The position numbers were made by a program, and so were the translations under genes. DNA of 55,048 nt, from NCBI GenBank assembly GCA_002360455.1, contig DEQQ01000103.1, forward strand, positions 1 through 55,048, in the 5' to 3' direction. Position 1 is the stretch's first letter, and every line of letters starts with the position of its first letter. Under the pieces are notes generated by a model. That model was not told where the DNA came from, ran no database searches, and saw only the letters and a list, made by a program, of their open reading frames with translations. This document shows, piece by piece, positions 34,776-44,008 of this stretch. This stretch comes from Saprospiraceae bacterium UBA3362 (GTDB taxonomy: Bacteria; Bacteroidota; Bacteroidia; Chitinophagales; Saprospiraceae).

Positions 34776-35441
34776 TTAAAATAAAAACACTCTCCAGTTG
34801 CTGTTTAATTTATCCAAAACGGCTTTCGAATGTTTTTGATAAGAATGGTCAGGATTGGCGTTGATTGATTTTAGCAATGTCAAGGCTTTCTCATTTTGAT
34901 TATTTTCGAGATACGCTAAGGCTAAAGTCCATTCAATTGCATCTTTTTGAACTCCTGTGACAGACAGCTTAAGCAGAGCTTGAGTTTCTTGGATCACTAA
35001 GGTCGGATTTTGTTCTAGCCCGTCTCTCAATTTTCCAATTCTGTCCGAAAGAGTCTCCGGACCTGAGTTCACTCCTCTAATTTCTGTATTGAATTTATGC
35101 AGATGGTCATTCACTATTCTTCTGTTGCTAAAATGTTGGTTGCTATGCCATAATATGGAGCAAACCGATAGAAATAAAAAGAGAGAGGCTGCAATAGAAA
35201 TGGTTTTGAAATCTACTCTGAACAATCTGCTTTTTTTCTTTTGATCCCATTCATTAAATTTAAATTTTAGCTCATTAGATATATCAATCTCAATGGCCTG
35301 TTTCGCCAAATGGTAGGCTTTAAGCTCAGAACTTAAATCACTGCCTTGTGGTATTAAGCTTGTCAATAGAGCTTCTTGCTCAGGATTTAGCTTACCTTGC
35401 GCCTTAATCTCCAATAATTCAGTATAAAATGACTCATTCAT
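34776..35441 (-). CDS. Membrane protein paired with the ECF sigma factor, possible anti-sigma factor
   Basis: This 221-residue protein has a cytoplasmic N-terminal part (1-70), one transmembrane helix (about 76-95, SIAASLFLFLSVCSILW) and an outer C-terminal part. The C-terminal part has helical, TPR-like features (AYLENNQNEKALTLLKSINA). The gene begins 15 bp after the sigma-factor stop codon, the usual place for an anti-sigma gene. I see no zinc HxxxCxxC motif, so anti-sigma function is inferred from context and topology. Confidence 0.7.
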   Translation of the reverse strand: MNESFYTELLEIKAQGKLNPEQEALLTSLIPQGSDLSSELKAYHLAKQAIEIDISNELKFKFNEWDQKKKSRLFRVDFKTISIAASLFLFLSVCSILWHSNQHFSNRRIVNDHLHKFNTEIRGVNSGPETLSDRIGKLRDGLEQNPTLVIQETQALLKLSVTGVQKDAIEWTLALAYLENNQNEKALTLLKSINANPDHSYQKHSKAVLDKLNSNWRVFLF

Positions 35442-35456
35442 ATTCTGGATTTACGG

Positions 35457-36023
35457 TCAATCCTCCCAACCATTGGGATCGGATTTAATAATCTGCATTA
35501 ACTTAAGCAGGCATTGATGTTTTGATTTTCTTGCCATGGCCTCTGACTTTAGATCTAATTTTTTCATTATTTCTTTCATAGAATAACTTTGAGACCAAAG
35601 GACAAGAATTTCTCTGCATCTGTCATTCAGCTTGGTTAGTGCTTTTTGTAGGCTTTTGTACTTTCCTTCCTCTCTAAATGTTTCGAGATCTTCATTTGTT
35701 ACCAATTCTTCAGGATTTTCTTCGAAATCAATCAATTGAATTTTGTTATTTTTTCTTAAACTGTTGAGCCACAGAAGTTTACATGTTTTAAAAAGATATG
35801 CGTTAATGTTTTGATCCTCATCTACTTTCCCATTCCTTAAATTTTTATCCAAAATAATTAATGCCTCTTGAAAAATATCTTTGGTGTCTTCCTCATTTCC
35901 TTGATTTTGAGCAATGTATTTGGACAACTGTGTTCTGAATTTATTGTCTTCATACATAGACTTTATGGCTTGCTCACGAGAAGAGCCACCAGATTTTATA
36001 GCCTTGAATATACCGGAATCCAT
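35457..36023 (-). CDS. ECF-type RNA polymerase sigma factor
   Basis: With start Met 36023 it has 188 residues; the extension to 36080 adds 19 residues not typical of the family. Sigma-70 region 2 (about 45-105) contains EDTKDIFQEALIIL and INAYLFKTCKLLWLNSLRK. Region 4 (about 125-180) contains LNDRCREILVLWSQSYSMKEIMKKL, a helix-turn-helix for -35 recognition. It is transcribed with the membrane protein downstream. ECF factors redirect RNA polymerase in response to envelope signals. Confidence 0.92.
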   Translation of the reverse strand: MDSGIFKAIKSGGSSREQAIKSMYEDNKFRTQLSKYIAQNQGNEEDTKDIFQEALIILDKNLRNGKVDEDQNINAYLFKTCKLLWLNSLRKNNKIQLIDFEENPEELVTNEDLETFREEGKYKSLQKALTKLNDRCREILVLWSQSYSMKEIMKKLDLKSEAMARKSKHQCLLKLMQIIKSDPNGWED

Positions 36024-36135
36024 TATGATCGGAACATGGGGATTAAACTCAAAATTAACTCTAGTTGGAGTAATTTCCAAAATTAAATAAATTGTAAATA
36101 ATATATATTAATTATTTGTAATTTATAAAATGTTG

Positions 36136-36143
36136 TATATTTG
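36136..36143 (+). promoter_or_regulatory. Promoter -7 element of the SPOR-protein gene
   Basis: TATATTTG is a full TAnnTTTG match, 20 bp upstream of the ATG at 36164. It lies in the AT-rich gap between this gene and the divergent sigma-factor gene. Confidence 0.6.
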
Positions 36144-36163
36144 CGTAGAAATATATTATTAAA

Positions 36164-36994
36164 ATGAAAAATTTGATCAAAGTTTTACTGTATAGCTTAT
36201 TGGGCTTGTTGGTTGTAGCTATAGCTGTTATGATTTATAGAAGATCCAAAGCAGAACCTTTGGTTTCTGAAAATTTGGCAGAACCTGTAGATTCATTATC
36301 TGCAGATCAAGGGTTGGTTGGACTTACTGGTCCGCTGACTAAAGATGACAGTATGATATTGGATTTAACCGGAGAGGTTCCCACACAAATTGGTCCTTCT
36401 CTTGGCTCTACTCCTGATTTGGATTATAGTAAACCCGTAAATTCTTCACCAATCACCAACACTTCTTCTCAGGCAAATCCTCAAAGTGTGGCAACAACAA
36501 ATCAGCCGGCAAGTGCAGGAGCAGGGGACATCGTTTCGCTGCCAAAGTTGGGTTCATCTTCTTCATCTGCAGCATCCACCAATGCGGCTAATTCTAATAC
36601 TGAGATAGCTACAAAAGCAGCTCCAAAAACAATTACTACAGCCCCAAAACTTTCTGCACCGACTGCGCCAAAAACGGTGAGCAATCATACTACTACCAAA
36701 TCTGCAACAAAACAAGAAAAGAAATCTGTAGCTAAAGAAAGTATGAGTACTGCAAAAGCAACCACAGCAAAAGCAAAATTCTATGTTGTGGCAGGCTCTT
36801 ATATCGTGCCAAATGGTGCCGATGCTCAAGTTAAAAAGTTGAAAAAACTTGGGTTTGTAAATGCAGTAAGAAAGGCCTTCGGGAATGAAGAATATTATAG
36901 AGCAGTGGCAGGTTCTTACGGAACAAGAAATGAAGCAGAATATGCTGTAAAGAAATTAAAAGCTAAAGGCGTAGATGCATTTATTAAACAATAA
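36164..36994 (+). CDS. SPOR-domain protein
   Basis: This 276-residue protein has one N-terminal transmembrane helix (about 5-25, VLLYSLLGLLVVAIAVMIY). A long Ser/Thr/Ala/Pro-rich, low-complexity linker follows (about 30-203). The C-terminal SPOR domain (about 205-276) begins KFYVVAGSY and contains YRAVAGSYGTRNEAE. SPOR domains bind denuded glycan strands of septal peptidoglycan, so a division-site or cell-wall role is likely. It is divergent from the ECF sigma factor and has its own terminator. Confidence 0.9.
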   Translation: MKNLIKVLLYSLLGLLVVAIAVMIYRRSKAEPLVSENLAEPVDSLSADQGLVGLTGPLTKDDSMILDLTGEVPTQIGPSLGSTPDLDYSKPVNSSPITNTSSQANPQSVATTNQPASAGAGDIVSLPKLGSSSSSAASTNAANSNTEIATKAAPKTITTAPKLSAPTAPKTVSNHTTTKSATKQEKKSVAKESMSTAKATTAKAKFYVVAGSYIVPNGADAQVKKLKKLGFVNAVRKAFGNEEYYRAVAGSYGTRNEAEYAVKKLKAKGVDAFIKQ

Positions 36995-37019
36995 TTTTAT
37001 TTAATTAAAAATATAAAAG

Positions 37020-37049
37020 GCTTGAATTCAAATGAGTTCAAGCTTTTTT
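37020..37049 (+). terminator. Terminator after the SPOR-protein gene
   Basis: GCTTGAA (37020-37026) pairs with TTCAAGC (37037-37043) and is followed by six T. Confidence 0.8.
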
Positions 37050-37182
37050 GTTTTAGTGCAAGCCCATTTTATCATTCTGACTTAACAGATTCCATTTTGC
37101 ATCAGTAAAGAGATAGGATGTTAAGAATCCATTTAATCTTCTAATTAAAAAGTTGTTGGATCGCATTTGATTAAAAAAAACG

Positions 37183-37190
37183 TAACTTTG
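37183..37190 (+). promoter_or_regulatory. Promoter -7 element next to the Ig-like lipoprotein start
   Basis: TAACTTTG ends 5 bp before the ATG at 37196. As with lspA and the dehydrogenase at 21324, transcription should start at or beside the ATG. Confidence 0.55.
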
Positions 37191-37195
37191 CCCTT

Positions 37196-38749
37196 ATGAG
37201 CGCAAGAATTTTTCTCATAGTAAGTTGGAGCATTTTGCTCCTCTTTTCTTGTGCAAATATTCAAGGGATCTCAGGGGGAGAAGATGATAAACAACCCCCT
37301 CAAGTTGATCTAAAAAAATCAAGCCAAGATAAACCATTAAGATATGATGGAAAACCTATTGTACTTCATTTTAATGAATGGATAAAATTAGATCAACCTG
37401 CGACCAATATATTTATAAGTCCATCAACAGAGTATCCAATACAATCCAAGCTCAAAGGTAAATCAGTTCGTATATTGTTTGACTCAAGAGAGAAATTAAA
37501 AGAAAATACAACCTATACCATTCAATTTGGACAAGCGATCAAAGATATTACCGCCGGAAATGTAGCACAGAATTTGGCTTATACTTTTTCTACAGGAGAT
37601 TACATAGACAGTTTGACACTGGAAGGAAAAGTGGTGGATGCTTTTTCGGGTGAGCCAAAACCAAAAGTCGTTGCATGCTTATATCAAAATTTATCTGATA
37701 CAGCTTTTCTAAAAACAAGACCTCTTTATATTTCTTTTACGGACAGTAAAGGAAATTTTAAGTTTCAACATTTGGCAGCCGCAACGTATAGACTGTTTGC
37801 TGTCGAAGACAAAAACACAAATTATTATTTTGACCAGCCCACAGAGTCAATTGCGATGTTAGATTCTGCTTTTCAACTGTCGAATGATAATTTAATAAAA
37901 GTTCTTAGATTATCAGAAAATGTGAAACCAATTAAATTGATTAGAAAATCATTTAAAAATGGATTGATAAAATTACTATGGAATCAAACTATATCGATAG
38001 AGCAATTAAAAATCAATAGTCCGGTAGATGTTCAGGTTTTGCAAAAAAAAGATACGAGTTTGATTTATTATCAGTCCAAGGATTCTATTCAGTTGCAATT
38101 TAGTTTTGGGCAATCTACTGACAGCATAGATCTTCCACCATTTCTTTCCTCAAATGTACAATCAGAAAAGTTGCAAGCTAAATCATCTTTTATTCATCAG
38201 AAAGAAATGATAAGGATAGAATGTTTACATCCAATATTGAGTATTGACAGTTCTAAAATTAAACTACAGGCTCCAAAAGCATATAAGGCTCATGCCAATC
38301 CAACTCGACCCGGTCAGCTTGAAATTGTGTTAGATAATTTACCTGAAAAAGAAATAACGGTAATTCTTGACTCCGGAGCGATAAAGATGCCTTTAGGAAT
38401 AACTAACCGCGCAGATACATTTCAATTTTTTGTAAAACCGGAATCAGCATTAAGCAAATTGAATTTGAGCATTGATTCTCTCCCAAATGGATTCTATATT
38501 TTGCGATTGATCAGCCGAGCTGAAGTCTATAGAGAAGACTATTATCAAATTACAAATGGGAACCTTTCTGTAGATTTCACACATTTGGAGCCAATAGCTT
38601 ATTCGGTTGAGTTGATAGAGGACTCTAATCAAAATAAGAAATGGGATGGTATTAACTATGATGAACATTTTTTGCCGGAAAAAATTTATAGATGGATCCT
38701 CGAACCACTTCGAGCAGACTGGGATCAGAAAATCAAGCTAAAACCATGA
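37196..38749 (+). CDS. Ig-like domain lipoprotein
   Basis: This 517-residue protein has a lipoprotein signal (SWSILLLFSC, lipid Cys about 19). It then has a Big_5/SbsA-type Ig-like domain (about 35-135, containing HFNEWIKLDQPATNIFISP and YTIQFGQAIKDITAGN). A carboxypeptidase-regulatory-like segment follows (about 140-215), then beta-rich sequence. Homologues are widespread in Bacteroidota next to lptB, and I know of no established function. The stop codon overlaps the lptB start (ATGA), giving coupled translation. It starts an operon that continues through lptB to the nitroreductase. Confidence 0.85.
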   Translation: MSARIFLIVSWSILLLFSCANIQGISGGEDDKQPPQVDLKKSSQDKPLRYDGKPIVLHFNEWIKLDQPATNIFISPSTEYPIQSKLKGKSVRILFDSREKLKENTTYTIQFGQAIKDITAGNVAQNLAYTFSTGDYIDSLTLEGKVVDAFSGEPKPKVVACLYQNLSDTAFLKTRPLYISFTDSKGNFKFQHLAAATYRLFAVEDKNTNYYFDQPTESIAMLDSAFQLSNDNLIKVLRLSENVKPIKLIRKSFKNGLIKLLWNQTISIEQLKINSPVDVQVLQKKDTSLIYYQSKDSIQLQFSFGQSTDSIDLPPFLSSNVQSEKLQAKSSFIHQKEMIRIECLHPILSIDSSKIKLQAPKAYKAHANPTRPGQLEIVLDNLPEKEITVILDSGAIKMPLGITNRADTFQFFVKPESALSKLNLSIDSLPNGFYILRLISRAEVYREDYYQITNGNLSVDFTHLEPIAYSVELIEDSNQNKKWDGINYDEHFLPEKIYRWILEPLRADWDQKIKLKP

Positions 38750-39483
38750 TACTGCATACAAAATCTCTTGTTAAATCCTATGGCAATAGGACCGTCGTAG
38801 ATGGAGTTTCCATAACGGTTCATCAGGGTGAGATTGTTGGATTATTGGGACCCAATGGAGCAGGAAAAACGACGAGTTTTTATATGATCGTTGGTTTTAT
38901 TTCTCCCAATTCCGGCTCAGTCTATATAGATGATAACGAGATCACAAGAGACCCTATGTATATAAGAGCGAGAAAAGGTGTTGGATATTTACCCCAAGAG
39001 CCTTCCGTATTTAGAAAACTAAGTGTAGAAGATAATATCAAAGCCATATTGGAGATGACGGAGCTGTCTAAAAAGCAGCAGCAAGAAAAATTGGAATCTC
39101 TATTGGAAGAATTTAGATTGATAAAAGTAAGAAAAAATCTTGGCGATTCTTTATCCGGCGGAGAAAGGAGAAGAACAGAAATCGCTAGAGCGCTGGCATC
39201 AGATCCGGGATTTATTTTACTTGATGAGCCTTTTGCAGGAATAGACCCAATTGCTGTTGAAGATATTCAAAATATTGTTGAAAAACTCAAAACTAAGAAT
39301 ATTGGAATTTTAATAACAGATCATAATGTTCAAGAAACATTGTCGATTACAGACAGAGCCTATCTCATTTTTGAAGGGAAGATTCTAAAAGCGGGATCGG
39401 CCGAAGAGTTGGCCAATGATGAGCAAGTGAGAAAAGTATATCTTGGACAAAATTTTGAGTTGAGAAAAAAACTTATTGTCTGA
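38746..39483 (+). CDS. lptB: LPS export ABC transporter ATP-binding protein
   Basis: With start ATG 38746, which overlaps the upstream stop as ATGA, the protein has 245 residues. The Walker A motif is GPNGAGKT (35-42), the signature is LSGGERRRTEIARA and Walker B is FILLDEPFAGIDP. LptB powers LPS transfer from the inner membrane through LptFG and the Lpt bridge. The 18-residue extension to 38692 is unconserved and lies inside the upstream gene. Two small lipoprotein genes follow with overlapping start and stop codons. Confidence 0.95.
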   Translation: MILHTKSLVKSYGNRTVVDGVSITVHQGEIVGLLGPNGAGKTTSFYMIVGFISPNSGSVYIDDNEITRDPMYIRARKGVGYLPQEPSVFRKLSVEDNIKAILEMTELSKKQQQEKLESLLEEFRLIKVRKNLGDSLSGGERRRTEIARALASDPGFILLDEPFAGIDPIAVEDIQNIVEKLKTKNIGILITDHNVQETLSITDRAYLIFEGKILKAGSAEELANDEQVRKVYLGQNFELRKKLIV

Positions 39484-39725
39484 TGTTGGGTAAAGTATTA
39501 CTTGTAGTTTCAATTCTAATTTTGGTTTCCTGTTCTGATCAAAATGTTCAGATTCAAAAGCTGGCTAAACATAAGTCAGACAGTTTGTTCTATGCAGAAA
39601 TTAAAGTGTTTGATAGTTTGGCAGATTCATTATGTTTAATTTATAAATCCAATATGAAACAAATTTTTATAGACAGTTTGATTCAGCAAAGAAAAGTAGA
39701 AATAGAAAAGATACATCAACAATGA
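39483..39725 (+). CDS. Small lipoprotein, function unknown
   Basis: This 80-residue protein has a lipobox (LILVSC, lipid Cys at about 17). A helical, charged remainder follows, rich in Ser-Asp-Ser-Leu repeats (KSDSLF, FDSLADSLC, FIDSLIQ). Start and stop codons overlap the neighbours on both sides (TGATG with lptB, ATGA with the next gene). It looks like a relative of the following lipoprotein. A helper role in LPS export is only suggested by position. Confidence 0.8.
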   Translation: MLGKVLLVVSILILVSCSDQNVQIQKLAKHKSDSLFYAEIKVFDSLADSLCLIYKSNMKQIFIDSLIQQRKVEIEKIHQQ

Positions 39726-40033
39726 GAACTGTAGGTTTATATTGTGTTTTACTGTCAGTTATTTTTACTTCATGCAGTCTTGACACTTCTAAAATAGAAG
39801 CACAAGCAACAGCACTATTACAAGAAAAAAAGTCCAATTATTTCAAAGAGAGACATGACAAGTGTTTGAGAGAATTAAGCATCGAGGCACAAACGATAGC
39901 AGATTCAATTTTGAAGTCCATTTCAAAATCTATCAAATTTGATAGCTTGAAAGTTCCTATAGATACTTTGAGACCCGAAAAACCCAACATTGATTTTCCG
40001 GAATATATCAAACCTGAAAAGTCAAAAAAATAA
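39722..40033 (+). CDS. Small lipoprotein, probable relative of the preceding gene
   Basis: This 103-residue protein has a lipobox (VIFTSC, lipid Cys at about 18). A helical part with KSNYFKERHDKCLRELSIEAQTIADSIL follows, then a Pro/Lys-rich end. The ADSILKSISKSIKFDSL stretch is similar in style to the Ser-Leu repeats of the preceding lipoprotein. The start overlaps the preceding stop (ATGA). I know of no function. Confidence 0.78.
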   Translation: MRTVGLYCVLLSVIFTSCSLDTSKIEAQATALLQEKKSNYFKERHDKCLRELSIEAQTIADSILKSISKSIKFDSLKVPIDTLRPEKPNIDFPEYIKPEKSKK

Positions 40034-40057
40034 TGTTACATCAAGCCAGTTGAATTT

Positions 40058-40762
40058 ATGAGCAATATTGTTATCACCGGAGCAGGAAAAGGATTGGGCA
40101 AAGCTATAAGTGAGAGATTTGGAAAAGAAGGTTCAAATTTTTATTTGTGTTCGAGGACTCAGTCGGATTTGGATTCTCTAGAATCTGAACTGATGAAACT
40201 GAATTCAAATAATAAGGTAACAAAAATAATTTGCGATATTTCTACTGCAAGTGGAGTTGATTTTATTTTTAACACTATTTCTGAGATTACAGATCGTGTG
40301 GACCTGTTAATTAACAATGCGGGTGTGTTTTTGCCCGGAGAAATTTCGGATCCTGACTGTAATAATCTTGAACAGCAAATGAATACCAATTTTTGGAGCG
40401 CATACAGACTTACAAGATTGCTCTTGCCTGCCATGAAAAGCAGCAGGACAGGCACAATAATTAATATGTGTTCTATTGCCAGTTTAGATGCGTATCCCGG
40501 TGGGTCTCATTACTGCATCAGTAAATTTGCATTGTATGGTTTTAGTAAGTGTCTTAGACAGGAATTAATACCATATAATATAAGAGTCATTTCTGTTTTG
40601 CCCGGGGCAACATGGTCTAATTCTTGGAGTGGAGTTGAGCTTCCTGAAGAAAGACTTATGAAAGCAGAAGATGTCGCTGAGGTGATTTACACGGCCTATA
40701 GTTTAAGTAATAATGCAGTTATGGAGGAAGTTATTTTAAGACCACAATTAGGTGATTTATAA
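40058..40762 (+). CDS. Short-chain dehydrogenase/reductase
   Basis: This 234-residue SDR has the NAD(P)-binding motif TGAGKGLGKAI (6-16), the NNAG motif (LLINNAGVFLPG), the catalytic Ser in CSIASLD, and the Tyr-x-x-x-Lys pair in HYCISKFAL. The substrate is unknown. It follows the lipoprotein genes by 24 bp and abuts the nitroreductase gene, so it belongs to the same operon. Confidence 0.93.
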   Translation: MSNIVITGAGKGLGKAISERFGKEGSNFYLCSRTQSDLDSLESELMKLNSNNKVTKIICDISTASGVDFIFNTISEITDRVDLLINNAGVFLPGEISDPDCNNLEQQMNTNFWSAYRLTRLLLPAMKSSRTGTIINMCSIASLDAYPGGSHYCISKFALYGFSKCLRQELIPYNIRVISVLPGATWSNSWSGVELPEERLMKAEDVAEVIYTAYSLSNNAVMEEVILRPQLGDL

Positions 40763-41431
40763 ATGAATACAGATTTCCCTTTCATTCCCTATAACGCTGT
40801 ACAATTTGATGAAGATCAAATGTTAGAACGAGCTAAAGCTTGGAATGAATTTATTCAAAAAAGAAGGTCAGTAAGAGAATTTTCCAGTCGACCTATTCCA
40901 ATTGATTTAGTCAACTCAATTCTGCAGTCAGCGGGAAGTGCGCCTTCCGGAGCAAACAAGCAACCATGGACATTTTGTGTGGTTTCTGACCCTAAGATCA
41001 AAAGAGAAATTAGAATAGCAGCAGAGAAAGAAGAGCTTGAGAATTATGAGAGCAGGATGTCTGAAGAGTGGTTGAGAGATTTGGCTCCTTTGGGAACAGA
41101 CTGGAAGAAGCCATTCTTGGAAGACGCTCCTTATTTGATTGTTGTGTTCAAGAAATCTCATGATTTGGATGAGCAGGGAAATAAATTAAAAAATTATTAT
41201 GTACAAGAATCTGTAGGCATTGCCTGCGGATTTTTGATTGCGGCTGTCCATAATGCCGGATTGGTAACCCTAACCCATACCCCCAGTCCAATGAACTTCT
41301 TATGTAAAATATTGAATAGACCCGAAAATGAGAAGCCATTTTTACTTCTTCCCTTAGGCTTCCCGGCAGATGAAATTACTGTTCCGGATATCCAAAGAAA
41401 GAAATTAGAGGATATTGTAGCTTATTATTGA
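40763..41431 (+). CDS. Nitroreductase-family flavoprotein
   Basis: This 222-residue FMN-dependent oxidoreductase has the FMN-binding RRSVREFSSRPIP (about 32-44), SAPSGANKQPWTF and a C-terminal LLPLGFPADE. Its length and the AWNEFIQKRRSVREF start resemble the iodotyrosine deiodinase/BluB-like branch of the family. It starts immediately after the SDR stop codon. The substrate cannot be deduced. Confidence 0.92.
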   Translation: MNTDFPFIPYNAVQFDEDQMLERAKAWNEFIQKRRSVREFSSRPIPIDLVNSILQSAGSAPSGANKQPWTFCVVSDPKIKREIRIAAEKEELENYESRMSEEWLRDLAPLGTDWKKPFLEDAPYLIVVFKKSHDLDEQGNKLKNYYVQESVGIACGFLIAAVHNAGLVTLTHTPSPMNFLCKILNRPENEKPFLLLPLGFPADEITVPDIQRKKLEDIVAYY

Positions 41432-41533
41432 CATTAGAGGTCAATCGCTTAATGCAATTATTTTTTTTTGTTTTTTAGGTAACTAACTTTAGCTCTTTTG
41501 CGTTACTATGGCATATTAGAAACGATATAGAGC

Positions 41534-43156
41534 ATGAAAGTGAAATTGATACTTTTTGTTATTGGACTAGCAATGTTGTCTTTTACTATTGTAGACTATG
41601 ATAAATATTTTGAAATAACCAAAAACATAGAATTATTTGCCAATGTATACAAAGAGATTAACGCAAATTATGTAGATGAGACAAATCCCTCTAAGTTAAT
41701 GAAAGTGGGGATTGATGCCATGCTCAACAGCCTTGACCCCTTTACAAATTATATTTCTGAGGCTCAGATAGAAAACTATAGATTGATGGTTGAGGGGAAA
41801 TATAATGGAATTGGTGCACGAGCTAAAAAGATAGGAGATTATGTTGTAATAACAGAAGTGTATGAAAATTTTCCGGCGCACAAAGCAGGCTTAAGAGCAG
41901 GAGATCAGGTTCTGACCGTCAACAAACAAGATGCCAAAGGGAAAGATAGCGAGGATTTAAATCAAATTATGAGAGGGACACCCAAAAGTGAGGTAGAGGT
42001 AAGCGTCAAAAGACCGGGACAATCCGGTATTCTGGACTTTAAAATTGTTAGGGATGAAGTAAATATTCCTAATGTTCCGTTTTCGGGAATGGTGGATTCT
42101 ACTACAGGATACCTGTGTTTAACCACTTTTACAGAGAATGCAGGTAAAAATGTAGCTGATGCCGTGAGGAATTTAAAGAAAGATCATCCCTCTATGTCAT
42201 CATTGATTTTTGATCTGAGAGATAATGGCGGTGGACTTCTCCATGAGGCTGTCAATGTATGCAATGCCTTTATCCCTCAGGGGACTTTGATCGCAAGTAC
42301 AAGATCCAAGCTTAAAGAAAAGGATCTCACCTATTCCACCAGAGGAGCCTCGGTAGATGAGAATATTCCGATAGTTGTTTTAATAAATAAGCATTCTGCT
42401 TCGGCCTCTGAGATTGTGAGTGGGGCATTACAGGATTTGGATAGAGCAGTCATTATGGGGCAAATTTCTTATGGAAAAGGATTGGTTCAGAACACAAAAA
42501 GCGTAGGCTATAATGCTCAAGTCAAGCTCACCATTGCAAAATATTACATACCCTCAGGTCGCTGCATTCAAAGCGTAAATTATGTGAATGGTCAGGCTGT
42601 TCACTTACCCGATTCTTTGAGAGCCAAGTTTAAAACAAGAAATGGAAGACCTGTTTATGATGGAGGAGGAGTAAAACCAGATGTTGAAATCCCGGAGGCA
42701 AACTATCCGGAGATTGTGCAAAAACTTATCGACAACAATTATATATTTAATTTTTGTACAGATTATTTACAAAAAATCCCTACGCTCAAGTCTACCCAAG
42801 AAGTCCAGTTTGAGGACTTTGAGCAATTTGTGGCTTATCTGAAAAACCATAATTTTGATGATAGGTCAGACTTAGAAGTAAAATTGGATGAGCTCAAGAT
42901 ACAATCAGAAAATACAAAGGATGTCAATATAAAGGAAGACCTTACGAATGTTCAAAATAAGCTAGAGCGAGCTCAATGGCAGCAGATAAACTCAAATAAA
43001 GAATTGATAATCAATTTGATAAAAGAAGATTTGAGCTCAAGGTTGTTTTTTGAAAAAGGAAAATACGAGATTAAACTCAAACAAGATCCTTTAATTAAAG
43101 ATGCCGTAGAATTGCTTAAACAGTCGGATAAAATGGCTCGGGTCCTTAAACCATGA
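41534..43156 (+). CDS. S41-family carboxy-terminal processing protease
   Basis: This 540-residue protein has an N-terminal signal or anchor (1-20) and a PDZ domain (about 85-165, ENFPAHKAGLRAGDQVLTVN). The catalytic core has Ser290 in KHSASASEIVSG and Lys315 in SYGKGLVQ, the Ser-Lys dyad with the family's 25-residue spacing. A helical C-terminal extension follows residue 400. Such proteases trim or degrade periplasmic proteins. It stands alone after a 102-bp gap. Confidence 0.95.
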   Translation: MKVKLILFVIGLAMLSFTIVDYDKYFEITKNIELFANVYKEINANYVDETNPSKLMKVGIDAMLNSLDPFTNYISEAQIENYRLMVEGKYNGIGARAKKIGDYVVITEVYENFPAHKAGLRAGDQVLTVNKQDAKGKDSEDLNQIMRGTPKSEVEVSVKRPGQSGILDFKIVRDEVNIPNVPFSGMVDSTTGYLCLTTFTENAGKNVADAVRNLKKDHPSMSSLIFDLRDNGGGLLHEAVNVCNAFIPQGTLIASTRSKLKEKDLTYSTRGASVDENIPIVVLINKHSASASEIVSGALQDLDRAVIMGQISYGKGLVQNTKSVGYNAQVKLTIAKYYIPSGRCIQSVNYVNGQAVHLPDSLRAKFKTRNGRPVYDGGGVKPDVEIPEANYPEIVQKLIDNNYIFNFCTDYLQKIPTLKSTQEVQFEDFEQFVAYLKNHNFDDRSDLEVKLDELKIQSENTKDVNIKEDLTNVQNKLERAQWQQINSNKELIINLIKEDLSSRLFFEKGKYEIKLKQDPLIKDAVELLKQSDKMARVLKP

Positions 43157-43184
43157 TCCAATAATTTTTGTCATTTAGATATCT

Positions 43185-43859
43185 ATGGTTTCTGCAATTT
43201 GTATTGAGAGTTCTACAAAAGCCATTTCATTGGCAATATTTGATCGAAGCTCACAAATTGTTTTTGAAAGGTCAAGCAATGAAATGGATCCTGTCGTAGC
43301 GTTTGCTGTTTGGTTAGAAGAAGCAATCCAATCCAATTTAATCAATCCATCAGCATTGGACTATATTTTGGTTTCTAAGGGGCCGGGTTCCTTCACAGGG
43401 TTGAGAGCAGGGATGGCTTTTGCTAAGGGATTGGCTTATGGATGGAAAACTAAAATTTTGGCCGTTAGCAGTTTACAATCCATTGCTGCATTATTAAAAC
43501 GAAATCATCCGGAGGCAAAATACTACATTCCAATGATAGATGCCAGGAGAAACGAAGTCTATACCGGTGTGTACGATATTCATCTTCAGTCGGTTATGAC
43601 TGATCAGGCACTGGACTTTGATCAAGGTATTGAGGCTTTGGAGCCTTGGATCAAGTTGGCCTATGCTGTGGGAGGAGATGGAGCAGTAAAATTCGAACTG
43701 AAGAGCGATATTACAGTTGTAGATTCTAAAGCCGAAGGTCTTTACAGGGCGGCAATGGAAAGAATGATGCGAGGAGAATTTGACGATCTATCGACTTTAC
43801 GCCCTTCATACTTGAAGGAACCAAATATCACCACAGCAAAAAAGAAGTTACATAACTAA
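43185..43859 (+). CDS. tsaB: tRNA threonylcarbamoyladenosine biosynthesis protein TsaB
   Basis: This 224-residue ASKHA-fold protein has the conserved VSKGPGSFTGLRAGMAFAKG (about 64-83) and IDARRNEVYTGVY. TsaB pairs with TsaD (and TsaE) to transfer threonylcarbamoyl to A37 of ANN-decoding tRNAs. It is shorter than TsaD and lacks the metal-binding histidines, as expected for TsaB. Confidence 0.95.
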   Translation: MVSAICIESSTKAISLAIFDRSSQIVFERSSNEMDPVVAFAVWLEEAIQSNLINPSALDYILVSKGPGSFTGLRAGMAFAKGLAYGWKTKILAVSSLQSIAALLKRNHPEAKYYIPMIDARRNEVYTGVYDIHLQSVMTDQALDFDQGIEALEPWIKLAYAVGGDGAVKFELKSDITVVDSKAEGLYRAAMERMMRGEFDDLSTLRPSYLKEPNITTAKKKLHN

Positions 43860-44008
43860 CTGATAATAAATACATTAAGTGGTTTTTTATATATAACAAT
43901 TAAAAATATACCCCAGTCCTAAAAGAAAATTGATCCCGAATTGAAAATTGGCATTGTTTTGGCTTTGCTTAAACCGTATTTGATCAATTAAATTAAAAAT
44001 TCCCGGAC

